A DNA stretch of 64,000 bases from Megaustenia siamemsis (GCA_032433765.1 JAVIAB010000092.1:107450396-107514395); one strand, 5' to 3'; counted from the stretch's first letter, positions 31,873 through 43,825 are shown. The notes: generated by a model from the sequence alone, not told the origin. Program-made: numbers and translations.

Positions 31873-32361
31873 TATCAATCTATCTATAATTATATGGCAA
31901 TATTTTGTGTGTCGTCAGGCAACTATTGGTGGTATGGCACTCTCCAAGTTCTGTAAGAAAATCAGCACAACTTCTTTGGCTAACACAAAGTCACATACAC
32001 AATAATATAACTTCTGTGCATAACTTGTACCAACAACTTTTTCTCCTATGAAATCTGTACATTCCTAGACCTCGTCTCAATAATAAGCACAAATCGCTCT
32101 AAAAATAAAAAAATCTCTTCCTTCATCATCATCAGGTCACATGTCATTTGCAGAAAGTTGCATTAACCACAGCCAGTCTATCTTCTGGCTAACAATGTTC
32201 TTGCACTCTCATCTTGACAATTCGCAGCCAACGAATGCTCCAGTATAGTATAATTATACAATATAATGTTACTACTTATCTTTCAGTCTCAGACTCATCT
32301 CTTGATACCTAGTGACTAACTTCTCTTAAACTTGAGACCTTTTATACTTCAGTAACTCTCT
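31873..32361. other. Intron, unclassified sequence
   Basis: C/T-rich sequence unlike the flanking AT-rich intron. It may form one larger old repeat with 33157-33424, split by the LINE-A insertion between them. No coding signal was recognised. Confidence 0.4.
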
Positions 32362-33148
32362 GCCTAAGATATGCTGATGATACTGTTCTACTAGCAGAAT
32401 ATCCTAGAGACCTACAACAATTGCTTAATGTGATAAACATAACAAGCAAAAAATATGGACTAGAAATGAATATCAAAAAGACTAAAACTATGATCATAAA
32501 CAAAGAAAATTCTCAAGACCTACAATTAAATATCACAATTGAGGGAATACATCTGGAGACAGTCCAGAGTTACAACTACCTGGGACATACTATAACCAAT
32601 GATGGAAAATGCAAAATTGAAATAAACAAAAGAATAGGTATGGCAAAAAGTAATTTTAATGCCATGAAAAATATACTAACAACAAAACAAATATCAGCAG
32701 GGCTGAAACCAAGAATGGCAAAATGTTACATCATCTCAATATTCCTGTATGGTGCAAAAACATGGACATTGGACAAGAAAACAGAACAGAAAATTGAAGC
32801 CTTTGAAATGTGGATTTATAGAAGAATAGGTAGAATTGGATGGAAAGAAAAGATAACAAACAATGAAGCTTTAAAACAACTGAAAATAAAAAGAGAACTA
32901 CTAAATACAATTAAGACAAGACAAATGAAATTTTTGGGGCGACACAACAGCCTACTAAAAGTAATATTGGAAGGAAAAATACAAGGTAAAAGAGGCAGAC
33001 CAAGACTAACATGGACGAGTAATATCAAAAGATGGACAAGTCAATCTATGACAGCCTGCACCATCAAAGCAAGAAACAGAGTAGAATGGTGATCCATGGT
33101 AGCCAACCTTCGTTGCGGAGAAGGCACTCGATGATGATGATTATGATG
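32362..33148 (+). mobile_element. Young LINE-A fragment with intact RT frame and YADD motif
   Basis: Flanked by perfect 8-bp duplications AACTCTCT (32354-32361 and 33149-33156). The frame is open from the first element base to 33092: LRYADDTVLLAEYPRDLQQ, MNIKKTKTMII, SYNYLGHTITNDGKC, RRIGRIGWKEK, KRGRPRLTWTSNIKRW. YADD is the catalytic site of reverse transcriptase. It is 5' truncated, so it could not move by itself. The tail is (TGA)n. Confidence 0.95.
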
Positions 33149-33436
33149 AACTCTCTACTACAATAATCATGCTCTAATCTCAGAGTGGTTGAGTTTCACT
33201 AATATTCAGGGAGTTCATACTTAAGTTATATCCAGCTTCTCATTGACTTCAGCTATCTTCTAATTCTTAGCCTCTCTCCAATCGATCAAGTGGCAGGCTC
33301 CAATTGACATAACTTATTAATTCACCACTCACTTCAGAATTTCTTTGTCAGATCCTCTTGTGAACTATTATTATTATTCATCAGATCTTACTTATTTGGT
33401 GTATTACTGAATATTCTCCCACCTCTATCAGTTCAA

Positions 33437-33630
33437 CCGACGGCTTCCGGGTTCACCCAGCCTTAAATGGCTACCGGATTTTTTTCTGGGAAAGTAAAGC
33501 AGCCCGGGCATAATACCGACCACATTACCCCAAAAATCATGTGCTGAAGGTCTGTAAAATATAGGTTCACTAACACCCTATTTCCCTATACGCCACTTGG
33601 CGTGACGGGGGTACTTTATTTTACTTTTTA
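33437..33630 (+). mobile_element. SINE, first type, 5'-truncated, with 12-bp target duplication
   Basis: The copy lacks the tRNA head, starting at ccgacggcttccgggttcac, and ends in a T-rich tail. Perfect 12-bp duplications CTATCAGTTCAA flank it at 33425-33436 and 33631-33642. Headless insertion with a long duplication indicates LINE-type target-primed integration. Confidence 0.95.
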
Positions 33631-33699
33631 CTATCAGTTCAAGCAAATGTTCTTCTAAAATCACTAGAAATGTACAATTTCAGCATCCATTAAAATAAA

Positions 33700-33876
33700 T
33701 TGAATCAGCTCCCTCAATGAGATAGAGTTGCTTGCACAGAAGAGAGATAAATGGCGTGATTTGATAAAAAATATTTACAAGGATTGAGAACTACCAGAAT
33801 AAAAATTTAGATAAGAGAAAGTGTATCTGGGTCTATGCCGTATGGGCTGGCTATGGCTTGAAAAGTCAATAGATAG
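33700..33876 (+). mobile_element. LINE-E 3' tip with 11-bp target duplication
   Basis: Only the last 177 bp of LINE-E remain: attgaatcagctccctcaat through gggctggctatggcttgaaa to agtcaatagatag. ATTAAAATAAA occurs at 33689-33699 and 33877-33887. The 3' end is the one shared with the GATA-tailed SINE-like family. Confidence 0.9.
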
Positions 33877-33887
33877 ATTAAAATAAA

Positions 33888-34674
33888 CATTTTTTTTTAA
33901 AAGTCATAAAACTTTTAATTATGTTTTCTATTTTAAGCAAAACTTTCACTTCTACCTATTTTTCTAAATAAAAGCATCACTGCACCTATAAATAAATAAA
34001 TCATCATCATTCTTTAATCACTGAGAGTTACAGTAACATGACATCTTAAACAAGAACTGTGCAACAGCCTCTGATGAGACTCCTAGAACCCAAACCTTGT
34101 CCATTCTTCAATTTTGTCTATCCACTCCTTCCTCTTCTTACAGTTCTTGCAATACTGTTTTCACTGGCCCTGATAAACTGGAGAGGTGGCCACAATACTT
34201 CAGCTAAAGCTTTTTTTTTTAAATAAATGAATGAAATTAAGTTATTTATCAAATTTTACCTCATAAAATAAGTGTACAATGAGGTGAGTTTCTTCTAATT
34301 TATTTTTTGCTTTAGTCTTAAAGTAAGAGTTCAGTTTTAACCCTTAATTAAAATCAAGATTTTGTAACTTTTCCCATTAATATACCGTAGTAAAAATTAC
34401 TACTACTTAAATGTAACATTACGTGCTCTAAAAATTGTAATTTCTCTGAACTTTTGACATACTGCTGCGTGATCACACTAGACAAAACACAGGGACTAGG
34501 AATTCCTGGCTCAGGTTGATTTATAAGTCCTGAGTTACACCTCATGGACCGGACATGCTATAATGTCTATCAGTACAGTCGCTATAAGTATGTCAGTGTG
34601 TTCGGCTAACTCATAACATTATTTATTCACTGTGTTCCTTGAGTCACAAAGGGTTGTTTGAAGTCTGCCAATGC

Positions 34675-34709
<35 letters not shown>

Positions 34710-34791
34710 GTGTGTGTGTATGTAAGAAGATAAGAACAACCAAAATCTTGAAAATGTGTGTGAAAATGTTCACAAAAAAACAATGCATCTC

Positions 34792-34824
<33 letters not shown>

Positions 34825-34904
34825 TCAACAGAAACAAATCCAACACTCTGGGGTCACCAGAAGAGAAGTAGTAATTAGGAAATATTTAAGTAATTAAGAG
34901 TGTA
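33888..34904. other. Intron with homopolymers and possible MITE remnant
   Basis: Positions 34338-34400 (ttttaacccttaat, then taccgtagtaaaaattacta) resemble a TTAACCC-type MITE end but no partner end is clear. A long A run (34684-34708), then tgtgtgtgta, and a 29-base G run (34792-34820) follow. The open frames here are homopolymer artefacts. Confidence 0.6.
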
Positions 34905-35145
34905 GTGCTGGGGGGTAGTGCTACAGTGCATCGTATCAGTTCTGTTGTTGACTGTTTTCCATGCCATGACACCAAGCTATCCAGTATTTTCTCTCTTTGT
35001 CGTCCGCGATCTCTCTTTCCTTTTATTTTGCCAGTTGTAACCAAGTATTCCAACTTTCCTCTTCTCATGATGTGCCCAAAAAATGTTGATTGCTTCTTTC
35101 TGATGTTTTTTAAGAGCTCCCTTTTTGTGTTGGCCTCTTATTGTT
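34905..35145 (-). mobile_element. LINE-B 3' fragment
   Basis: Minus strand encodes MRRGKLEYLVTTGKIKGKRD, REKILDSLVSWHGKQSTTEL and IRCTV, nearly identical to the plus-strand copy at 51.5 kb. The very 3' end with the (TGA)n tail is missing, so this copy is truncated at both ends. Confidence 0.9.
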
Positions 35146-35344
35146 TTACTACAATGATAATATAGCACTGGCAATCTCATCTATGAATACAATATCATTG
35201 GACACATTATGCACAAATGTGGAAGCGTCAAAGCGCAACATTTAAAAAACACTTCACATTTCTACTGAAAAATTGCTATCGGACTAACCATTTGTTAATT
35301 AAAATTACTTGGAAAGATATGGTAGTGTTTTAAAAACAAGAAAA

Positions 35345-35470
35345 TTTCAAGGAGCCTCAGTGACTGAGTGGTTAGTGTGCTATGTTCCTGATCAGAAGGG
35401 TCTGGGTTTAATTCCCATAAGTGGTAGATTATTTATTTTTTTTTTTAATTATTTTTTTTTTGGATGACAA
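35345..35470 (+). mobile_element. tRNA-like SINE head with T-rich tail
   Basis: The sequence gcctcagtgactgagtggtt, then agtg, fits a Pol III A box, and tctgggtttaattcccataa fits a B box about 35 bp later. A T-rich tail follows. It is too diverged and lacks a closing acceptor stem, so it is not a tRNA gene. It resembles neither SINE type above beyond the head. Confidence 0.6.
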
Positions 35471-35484
35471 AACTCTGGGATTCC

Positions 35485-38400
35485 ACGAAGTGATCACTAT
35501 CCATGTGTCCTCCTAATTGAGAAAAGCAGAAATAGAAGCCAGAAAAGAAAGCTCCACACATTCAACTACAAGAAAACAGACCTGGACATCATTAGTAAAA
35601 TCAGACATAGGAAATAGAGCACCCCTCATAGGAGGCAGGAGAGATGGACGCAGCCACCCTGGTGAAACACAGAAGTCGAGGAAGCTTGGCGGAACAAGAG
35701 ACAAACAGCCAAGATATGGCAGAAAGCCAGAAAGAATGGAAGAACACAATCTGAGCTCTTGAAGCGTCTGAAAGAAGAGGCCAACCAAAAAATGATACAC
35801 TTTAAACTATGTGCTAAGTAGGCTAAGGATGCCAAGTGGGATGATTTCTATAAAAAAGTGTGCTCAGAAAAATCGCTAGATACATTCTGGCGCCTTCATC
35901 AGAGCATGAATGGCACAATACGACACAGAGGCATACCATACTTTCAGAACACAGGCCAGATATGGCACAAATCCCAATGAGAGCAAAGGGAAGGCCCTGC
36001 TTGCCCACTACACTGAGCAGACTCAGCAAAGAAATGAGGCTGTAAGAATGAGGATACAGGGGTCACTGTCAGAATTGTATAAGGATGTAGTGCCAGGAGA
36101 GGATATCACAATCACAACCGAAACCATTCGTACAACACTTAAAAGGTCACACAACACAGCTCCTGCTCCAGATGGTGTTCAGTATGACAACATAGGCGAT
36201 TTAGCTGATGACTTGAAAAAAACTGGCCAAAGAGTTTAATGTCAGCATTCGGAGTGGCCAGATTAAGGAGGAGTGGCTACACAGCTACTTACTATCGCTA
36301 CCGAAGCCAAACAAGGACCATTCTCAGATCAGTGCCTACTGAATCATCAAGATGCAGAACACTGCGGGCAAGCTGCTGGAGAAAATAGTTGCCCATGTCC
36401 TCACCTGTCACCTTGAACAGAAATGCACATTTCCGCCCACACTTGGAGGTTATAGATATAACAAAGATACATGGTTCAATGCGGCAGTCTTTACCTACGG
36501 CGTCTTCGAAGGCTTCCACAGATGAGAGGAGACACGTGCTGCTACTATAGATCTGGAGGATGCATACAATAGGGTACCATTTGAATATTTCATGCATATG
36601 CTCCTCAAACTGGCGGTGCACCCCTTCCTCATTAGATGGATTGCCGCAGCACTGTTTCAGAGGAAGGTGATACTCAGATGTGGAATTGGTCTTCCGAGCC
36701 AACATCCATTTGTCCAGGACTGCCACAAAGCTCACCATTGTCACCAGTTCTATTAACGTGTACACAATAACGATCACGGAACAACAGCTGCAAGGGAGGG
36801 GAAAAACTATGACTTTTGCTGATGATATTCTGGTATATCGACAGGGAACAGACAGAAGGGGAAATCACCTCCACAATGCAAGATGGACTCCTGGTGTGGG
36901 GTTTCAGGTGACTTGGTTAATCCTAATAAAGCATCAGTTTCATGGTTCTCACTTAACAATCATATCGTTAACACGGACACACCTGTTGCACGTATGGGAA
37001 CTGGTGAGGTGACCAGGGACAAATTGATGACATACCTCGCAGTTAAGTTTGATCGCAGCCAGTGTTTTTAGGACCATGTTGACCATCTTCTTCTTCTTCT
37101 TCTTTTCACTGATACCTAAAAGGTGTCGTGGTTTATATCATTTGTCGTTCTTGTGCTGCTCGAATTGTCTGAATTAGTGATTTTCCTTTGTTTTACATGT
37201 CTCTGTCACTGCATCTATCCATCTTCTTCTGGGTCTTCCTCTTGGTCTTTTTCCATGCATTCTCGAGAAGAACGCCCTTGATGGTGATTGGTGAGGATTC
37301 ATTCTGACCAGGTGACCAAACCATTTAAGTTGTTGTTGTTCTATATATTCTTGGCAGGGTTTTGTTCCTACTATTTTTCTTATGGTTTCATTTGGTATTC
37401 TATCTCTTCTTGTGTTGTTTGTTACTTTTCTCAAGCAATGCATCTCACATGTATTGATCTTTCTTAAATGTGATTTAGAAAGGGTCCATGTTTGCCTTTC
37501 ATAGCATAAAGTTGGTATGAAGATGCTATTTATCATTTGTTGTTTAGCTGGCATAGAAATGTTTGGATGTCTTAGCAATGGTGAAAGCTGGTATGTGACA
37601 GCATTTGCTTTTTGTATTCTCATGTCAATTTCTCTGTCTAGTTTTCCATCTTCTGTGAACATTGTGCCTAAATACTTGAATTCCTCTACTTGTTTTATTT
37701 CTTTATCTTTGATCTTGATGTTTAATGGGTGTCTTAATTTGCTTATTCTTATAGCCTCTGTTTTTGCTGTGTTAATTTTCATACTGTAGTTTGTGCAGCT
37801 TTTATCTAGAGATGTTAAATGCTGTTGTAGCAGGTTTTCATCCTCATATATTAGGCATTGGTCATCTACGAAGAGTAGCTCATTGATGTTGGAGTTTTCT
37901 ACCTCTATGTTATTATTTGATTTGTCCTTATTGTTGGTTGTTTCCTGATTTATTTTGCCCATATATATGATGAAGAGGAGTGGTGAGAGGACACATCCTT
38001 GTCTTACTCCTGTTGTAACCTGAAACCATTCTGACAGACCTTCCGATGTTTTGACGGCACTTTGACTGTTTTTATACAATGCCATTATATTATCTAGTAG
38101 TTGTCCTGCTACCCCGTAGGTTTCTAATGGACCATGCAGTAACAAAATCCCGCAAAGGATTAGCCGCCTTGAAGGTCATGGCAGCTGCCAACATCGAGCA
38201 GAGGCTACTTACTCTTCTGTTCCAGGGATTAGTCCTCGCACCAATCGAGTATGCCCTGGCGATTCTTACTGTCAGTACGACTCAAATTGACAGGCTGGAG
38301 AAAATACAAAATAAAGCCATGCGCATTATCTTGGGATGTACAAGGGACACTCCCTGTGTAGCAATGAGGTACCTTCTTGACTTTCCAACCATGGATGACA

Positions 38401-39375
38401 GAATCAAGATCTGAAGGGCACAGAACATGCCTGAAGATTAGCGCAGATAAAGAGCATCCATTGCACCACGAGCTCAACACAGGGAAAGGTGCCAGGCTAA
38501 AAAGAGGCAGATCATGAGTGGGCCAAGCAGAAGATGTCATCAAACAGGTCTGTGGGTTTACCAACATCAAAGTTGGCGAGGAGTGGATACCGGGTTGCCT
38601 ACGTCATTCAAGGGGACATTCTTATGTATTGTCACAATCGACAGGAAAAGTAGTGAACAGAACTCAGTTGTGGTCAATGCGGAGGTCAACGGTCTCATCT
38701 GGAATAACACCGATGAGAAAGATGCAGTGATCTATGCAGACGGATCTGTCATACGACACCAAAGAAGTGCATGGGCATTTACAGCACGCTCGGCAGGCAA
38801 GAGTAGTCAAAGAAGACAGTGGTGCATACGTCATGACCACGAGTAGCATGACGATGGAAGTGATGGCAGTGACCAGTGCATTCAACTGGTTAGAGCCACA
38901 AGACTACACCCATGCCTGTATACTGAGTGATTCGATGAGCATGATAAAAAAAGTGGAAGTAAGCTCTGTACGCATGAAATGGTTAGAGTCATTGCAGAAG
39001 TAAAAAATATGTAAGGTCACCTTTGCCTATGTCCCTGGACATGTGGGAGTACGAGGAAATGAAAGAGCGGACAGGTTGGCTGGCTGCGCTGTCGTTGAGG
39101 AAGGTCAACCAATGAATTGGATGGACATCATCAATGTCCTCCGAGATGTGGGAAGAGCACAGGACTTCGACAATCACAAATCCACGTCACTCTTTCGGAT
39201 GATAGAGATGGGAGTTGGGCACAGCCAGAAATGAGAAACTTAGTGGGTGTATAAGAAGACTTATCAACCAACACAGAACTGGAGTCGTCAGTCGCTGGAC
39301 ACTGCGGGACTTGCTGAGGAGGGGATCTGAGCACCTATGGACATGTTCGGGGTGCAATGATGATGACCCACAAAT
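35485..39375 (+). mobile_element. LINE-F (RT plus RNase H), old copy split by a LINE-C insertion
   Basis: The plus strand shows, across several frames, RT segments: APAPDGVQYDNIGDLADD near 36160, QISAYRIIKMQNTAGKLLEK near 36330, ATIDLEDAYNRVPFEYF near 36540, and a thumb with RLEKIQNKAMRIILGCTRDT near 38290. An RNase H domain follows (IYADGSV near 38733, MEVMAVTSAFNWL, ILSDSMSMIKKV, FAYVPGHVGVRGNERADRLAG). The 3' end is gggtgcaatgatgatgac. RNase H places it among I-type LINEs. It has several frameshifts and stops. LINE-C interrupts it at 37079-38128. Confidence 0.85.
37079..38128 (-). mobile_element. LINE-C with an open 323-residue RT frame
   Basis: Minus strand, flanked by 8-bp duplications GGACCATG (37071-37078 and 38129-38136). 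The frame 38145-37174 is uninterrupted. It has TTGVRQGCVLSPLLFIIYMG, ELLFVDDQCLIYEDENLLQQ (the Asp pair of the RT active site, with Val for the usual Ala), FKYLGTMFTEDGKLDREIDM and YIEQQQLKWFGHLVRMN, ending at KRPRGRPRRRWIDAV. The first six residues of the frame come from the target. The 3' tail is (GAA)n at 37086-37100. It is 5' truncated. Confidence 0.94.
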
Positions 39376-39604
39376 AACTAAATAACTCAAAGGTGGCCTG
39401 GCAAGATACTGGCCACATCAACTAATAATTGTCATAGTCATGGAAAAAAATGTGGTCATTGACACCATAATACCTGTACTCCTAGAAGGCATTTAGGTAA
39501 GCTTTACCATTTATTTTTACTTTACTTATATTCAAGCTGGATATTTTGTATATCACAAAACAGTAATTTACAACTGAGCAAAAAGGACAAAAGAGTAAAC
39601 TTAC

Positions 39605-39777
39605 AATCTGGTCTTGTTTTAAAGGTTTTTACGTTGGTCATTGATACATAAGTAGCTGATGACAGTTTGTATGTCTGGACATAAACTGCATACTCTGTGA
39701 ATGCTTTCAGATTTTTCAGATCATGTTTCTGGGTGTTATTTGCGTCGTTTATAGGCGTTACCTCATTGGTCATCCAT
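39605..39777 (-). CDS. InR: InR exon v7: FnIII-1 second part
   Basis: The exon is 173 bp and encodes WMTNEVTPINDANNTQKHDL, LKAFTEYAVYVQTYKL and NVKTFKTRPD. The L-K-x-x-T-x-Y-A-V-Y-V-x-T pattern is the E-F strand region of FnIII-1 (human LKPWTQYAIFVKT). The acceptor is tacag and the donor gtaagt. The single trailing T joins TC of v8 to make Phe (RPDFPTEP). It lies between the minus-strand continuation of the gene and a large plus-strand LINE. Confidence 0.93.
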
Positions 39778-39791
39778 CTGTAAAGATGCAA

Positions 39792-41449
39792 ATTGAATTA
39801 AGCTAGCTTATCTCAAAACAAAATCATATTTAATTTAAAGCCAAACGAGTTATCGCAAGCACAAACAAATATAATGCATTAGCATTTGTTGTCTATGTAT
39901 CAAGTCTGGCTGTCTACCTGCCTGTCTGTCTATGTACATATATAGAACACTACATGAAATAACACAGTGTAATTAAAATACAACAGTTAATTAAATGTAA
40001 TTAAATTTAATTTTCTGCACAAATGCATAAATTCTTTTTCTTCTTCTGCTGCATACATTTTAAGACAACACTTTAATAGTTATGGTGCTCACAAAGCAAT
40101 ATACTTCAACTTGTCTTAAAGTGGTGACTGTTTACAATAGCCAACGAGATAGCTTCTCTGTTCTCATTTGTCAGGCATGTTGGTAGAAGATATTCAGGAG
40201 GCATTGTACAAATTCCACAGTCATAATCATCAAAGATCATAATCTTATGAAGTTGACAAAAATTTACTATTTAATAATGTGCTATGTCCTGTGCACAGTC
40301 TGAGCAATGTTAGTTGCTCTAGACTGTTGAGCTGGTGTGTATGAATAAGATATTACATTTTTAGGATCAAGAGAAAAAAAAAAGATTCCCATTTATTGTA
40401 TAAATGTATGAACAGAAGGGTTATATCACAAATTACATTCAAGGATAAACTGATTTTTCACCTTTCCCACATGCTTTCAAATATTCACAATGATTCTAAC
40501 AAATTGTAATTCTTTTTATATTTTCATGCAGTTTTTTTGTGAAAAGACTGGGCACTGTCATTCGATGTTTCATTCTCTAATTACATATTAAAGAGAGATC
40601 AACCTATATGCATTCATAGTAGACCCATAGGTACCCAGTAATTCTCATAAGATAATGAAAAGGACACTCACTAACAATTTTTGTAGGCTGGTGGTCTAAT
40701 CATGATCTGTCCTCTCAATCAGCCCCATCTAATGAATGTCCAGCTCTATTATGCTTAAATAATTCATTCTCTAATGTACAGATGTTCAGTTTTATGACAT
40801 TTGTATCACGTGAATGTATTTGTTTTCACTAATCTAGTATCTTTGATACAAATGGTGTCCCAATCTGTTTCGCCTGAGCATTGTTGAAAGATGGCTTATG
40901 ACACCTAGACATTCTATAACAAGAATATTTTTCATATGACAGAAGTGTTCTCTCCCCATTGAGGTTTGAAAGTCGCATTTATAACTGTTTCAGCTATTTC
41001 ACAAATTGCCCCTAAATCCACTTGTTGGAGAGATTCACTTTTTTCAGTATTTATCTACATCTTGTTTTCAAGAAGAAGTATTGTATTAGCCACATATGAC
41101 TCCAGATGTAGTTAAAATTATACAGGTTGTTCTGTGAGGAATTTGATTGATCATGGCTCTAAAAATCTAAGTATGACACAAAATAATAATTATGATCATT
41201 TAGTAACATTTGTAATGAGAAGGGTTACAGGACAAAGAAGGGGATTGCTAGGATTTGGAAAAGTAAGGCATAGCCTTGTGCTACATGACCTTTATGGTAG
41301 TCATGACGGTCATCACCCTGGTGAAGTTGAGGCAAAGGTCAACAATCTGTCAGTGAATCACTACAAAAAGAATATTGAGACATACACACAAATTAGATGT
41401 TAAAGAATAGATGCAGGAGTGACCAGAAGAGACAAAAAAACTGAAATGA
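39792..41449. other. Intron, no gene seen
   Basis: AT-rich intron upstream of exon v7. The open frame at 41134-41403 has no recognised domain and may be old LINE sequence. Nothing else was identified. Confidence 0.55.
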
Positions 41450-41690
41450 GGTTATAAGAGAAAAGTTAGCACAGAACCAATTTTGAATTACATACAAAGA
41501 CAACAGATAAAATCATTTACCCACCTAAAGAGAATGTTTAATAATGATATGTCATACCATATACAAGGTAAGCACAAAAAGAGGAGAAGGACACCGAACT
41601 TGAGACACAGCCAGAACAGGTTGGAACAACACATCAGAGAAACTCTACAACAGCATAAGTGTCAATGCTGAGACTGTCAGAAAAGCATGA
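41450..41690 (+). mobile_element. LINE-C-like C-terminal fragment
   Basis: Plus strand reads YIQRQQIKSFTHLKRM, then GKHKKRRRTPNLRHSQNRLE. This follows the layout of the LINE-C end (YIEQQQLKWFGHLVRMN, then KRPRGRPRRRW). It is short and truncated at both ends. Confidence 0.65.
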
Positions 41691-42164
41691 ACCAGAACTT
41701 TGTATCTCCTTCTAAACCCAAAGCGATTTAAAAAAAAAGATGAAGAGAAAAGAAGCAAAAAGAAGTAAGAGAAGTGTAAAGAAAAACACAAACTCTAACC
41801 TACAATTATAAAAAAGCAAGCAAAGCATTTTTAAATCATGGCACATTTAAACTATATATAGGAGGAGAAATCAATAAATAAGTCACAAAGTGATCTGGTT
41901 TAGCAGGAAAATTTAGTTGATTATTTCAAAAAGTGCAGATGGTAGTAACATCTAACTTTATGATTTGTTAGGTAGGGGGCATCGCCTGTATTGCAGTGCA
42001 GTAACAAAAAGGTCACTGAACCGAAGGAATGTAAAATCCAAGAGCAGCGTTGTTGTTAATTTTTTATTGGGGAAAAGGGGGCGCACACAAAAGGACTTTC
42101 TGCAAAAAAACATTCATAAGGAAATGCTTCCCATTTATGCTGACAATTGTTTGTTCTGTAAAGT

Positions 42165-43825
42165 GGTGCATTGCTGGCTAGACAAACTTTCTCAAGGACA
42201 CAAAAATTGTTGATGAAGTTTGACCTGGACATCATGATCAGACAGCAGATAAATAAGTCAATCCAAAATGCAAGGAGGAAGTTGACTATTCTAAGAAAGC
42301 TGTGTGGAACCATATGGGGTGCGAGTGGGAAAGTACTCAGTAACGTTTACCAACAGAGTATAGGCCCACATTTAGAATATGGATCATCTGCATGGTGCTC
42401 AGTATCAAACACCACACTGCAAGAACTGGATAAAGTACAAAACCAGTCACTTAGGGTCATCACAGGAGCAATGAAATCAACACCAATATTGGAGATGGAG
42501 AAATTGTGAAGGATACCAGCAGTGAGAGAACGGAGGGACACAAAGGTGCTGATAGAGGCAGAACAATTTTCATGCATGAGACATTCAATGAACGACAGAT
42601 TAAAAAATCTTGCATTGGGACAACTTAAGAGAAGCAGTTTTATCCACCAAGCCAAGCGTATTTGTAGACAAACACCAGACATGCCAAAAGTTGTTAACCT
42701 CCTACTGCCCATACCAGAACAGACTCCCTGGACAGAGGAATCAGGAATATCAATACAAATATGGACAGAAGTGAAAGGAATACTTGACAAAGAGGAGCAG
42801 AATAGTTTACAGCATAAAACAATAACTCTCAGTTTCTTGGATGAAGATTACCCACAAGATCTATGGATTCGTGTGTACACAGATGGATCAGCACAGAATG
42901 CAGTAAAGAATGGGGGAGCAGGTGCATATATAGAGTACCCAAATAACACTAGGGATATGAATAAAATAGCAACAGAGAAATATTGTCACAATTATAATGC
43001 AGAAATCCAAGCAATAAAGTTGGCAAAAGAAAAACTATCTATCTATTGTCCTGTCAAGCCGAAGATGGCACATAGGGCAGAACCACAATCTCAAAAACAG
43101 AAACCTTGCGTGCCAAAATGGCACATATTGCAGAGATCACTGCTTCTAAAATCTATGGTTCTGTTTCCATAACAATGCTTTTTACAATGACAGCTCGTCA
43201 AGCCATCGATCAATCTCCTTAGTCGCCTCTTACGACATGCCTGGAAGGTCACAGTGTCACTATTCTTTACTTCCCACATAACGAGGCCCCAGTAACGCAC
43301 GGGAAACAAAAACTGCTGAACAGCAATCTTAGCCCACAGCCTGTAGTGTTTTTGACAGATGCAAGATCAGTACTCCAGGCATTACAATCCAGAAAATTAC
43401 CACATCTGCAGACCTTATTGACTGAACTCTGCAATCACCACAGGGTTGCTCTGCAGTGGATCCCATCTCACTGTGGAATACCAGGAAATGAGAAAGCAGA
43501 TCAGTTGGCAAAGGAAAGTTCGACAGGCACACAACTAGATGCACCAGTTATATACCATCAGAAGAAACAGATATTCAAATCAATCAGAGAACCACAAGCC
43601 CCAAATCAGGATGCCTTTCATAATATGAAAAGATGTGAACAAGTTCTCAGTATACGCCTCAGAACATGATACAATCAACTCCACAGTCACATGTATACAA
43701 AATTCAAGATCGGCACCTCAACTACTTGTACATGTGGACAGGTTTCCCCAGACTGCTGAACACATACTTCAAGATTGCACTGAATATAGTAGACTGAGGA
43801 AAATCCATTGGCCCATAGATACAAC
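42165..43825 (+). mobile_element. LINE-G (RT thumb plus RNase H), interrupted by a SINE-like element
   Basis: The frame reads INKSIQNARRKLTILRKLCG, SIGPHLEYGSSAWCSV and LDKVQNQSLRVITGAMKSTP. After one in-frame TGA (42507) it continues through RIYTDGSA-type sequence (WIRVYTDGSAQNAV) to IQAIKLAKEKL. Removing the element at 43037-43307 rejoins this to LLNSNLSPQPVVFLTDARSV, ALQWIPSHCGIPGNEKADQL and a CTCG/AEHILQDC zinc-finger-like end near 43730-43780. The RNase H active-site residues (D in YTDGS, E in YNAEIQA, D in LTDARS) are present. Confidence 0.88.
43037..43307 (-). mobile_element. GATA-tailed SINE-like element (copy 3)
   Basis: A 271-bp complete copy, minus strand, flanked by 7-bp duplications AAAAACT (43030-43036 and 43308-43314). 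It interrupts the RNase H frame of LINE-G, and removing it restores that frame exactly. Starts atctatctattgtcctgtca on the plus strand and ends cccagtaacgcacgggaaac. Confidence 0.95.

Noticed and set aside
31376..31956. Long open frames of 153 and 187 residues on both strands
   Set aside because: They are produced by a 60-bp tandem repeat whose unit is a multiple of three; no start context, domain or splice signal supports a gene.
35345..35425. tRNA gene
   Set aside because: The boxes are present but the arms do not fold into a closed cloverleaf by eye and a T-rich tail follows directly; a SINE head is more likely.
35513..36029. Minus-strand ORFs of 68 to 95 residues
   Set aside because: They are antisense shadows of the plus-strand LINE-F.
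41134..41403. 89-residue ORF as a host gene
   Set aside because: No start context, domain or exon boundary; it lies next to LINE-C debris and is probably old transposon sequence.
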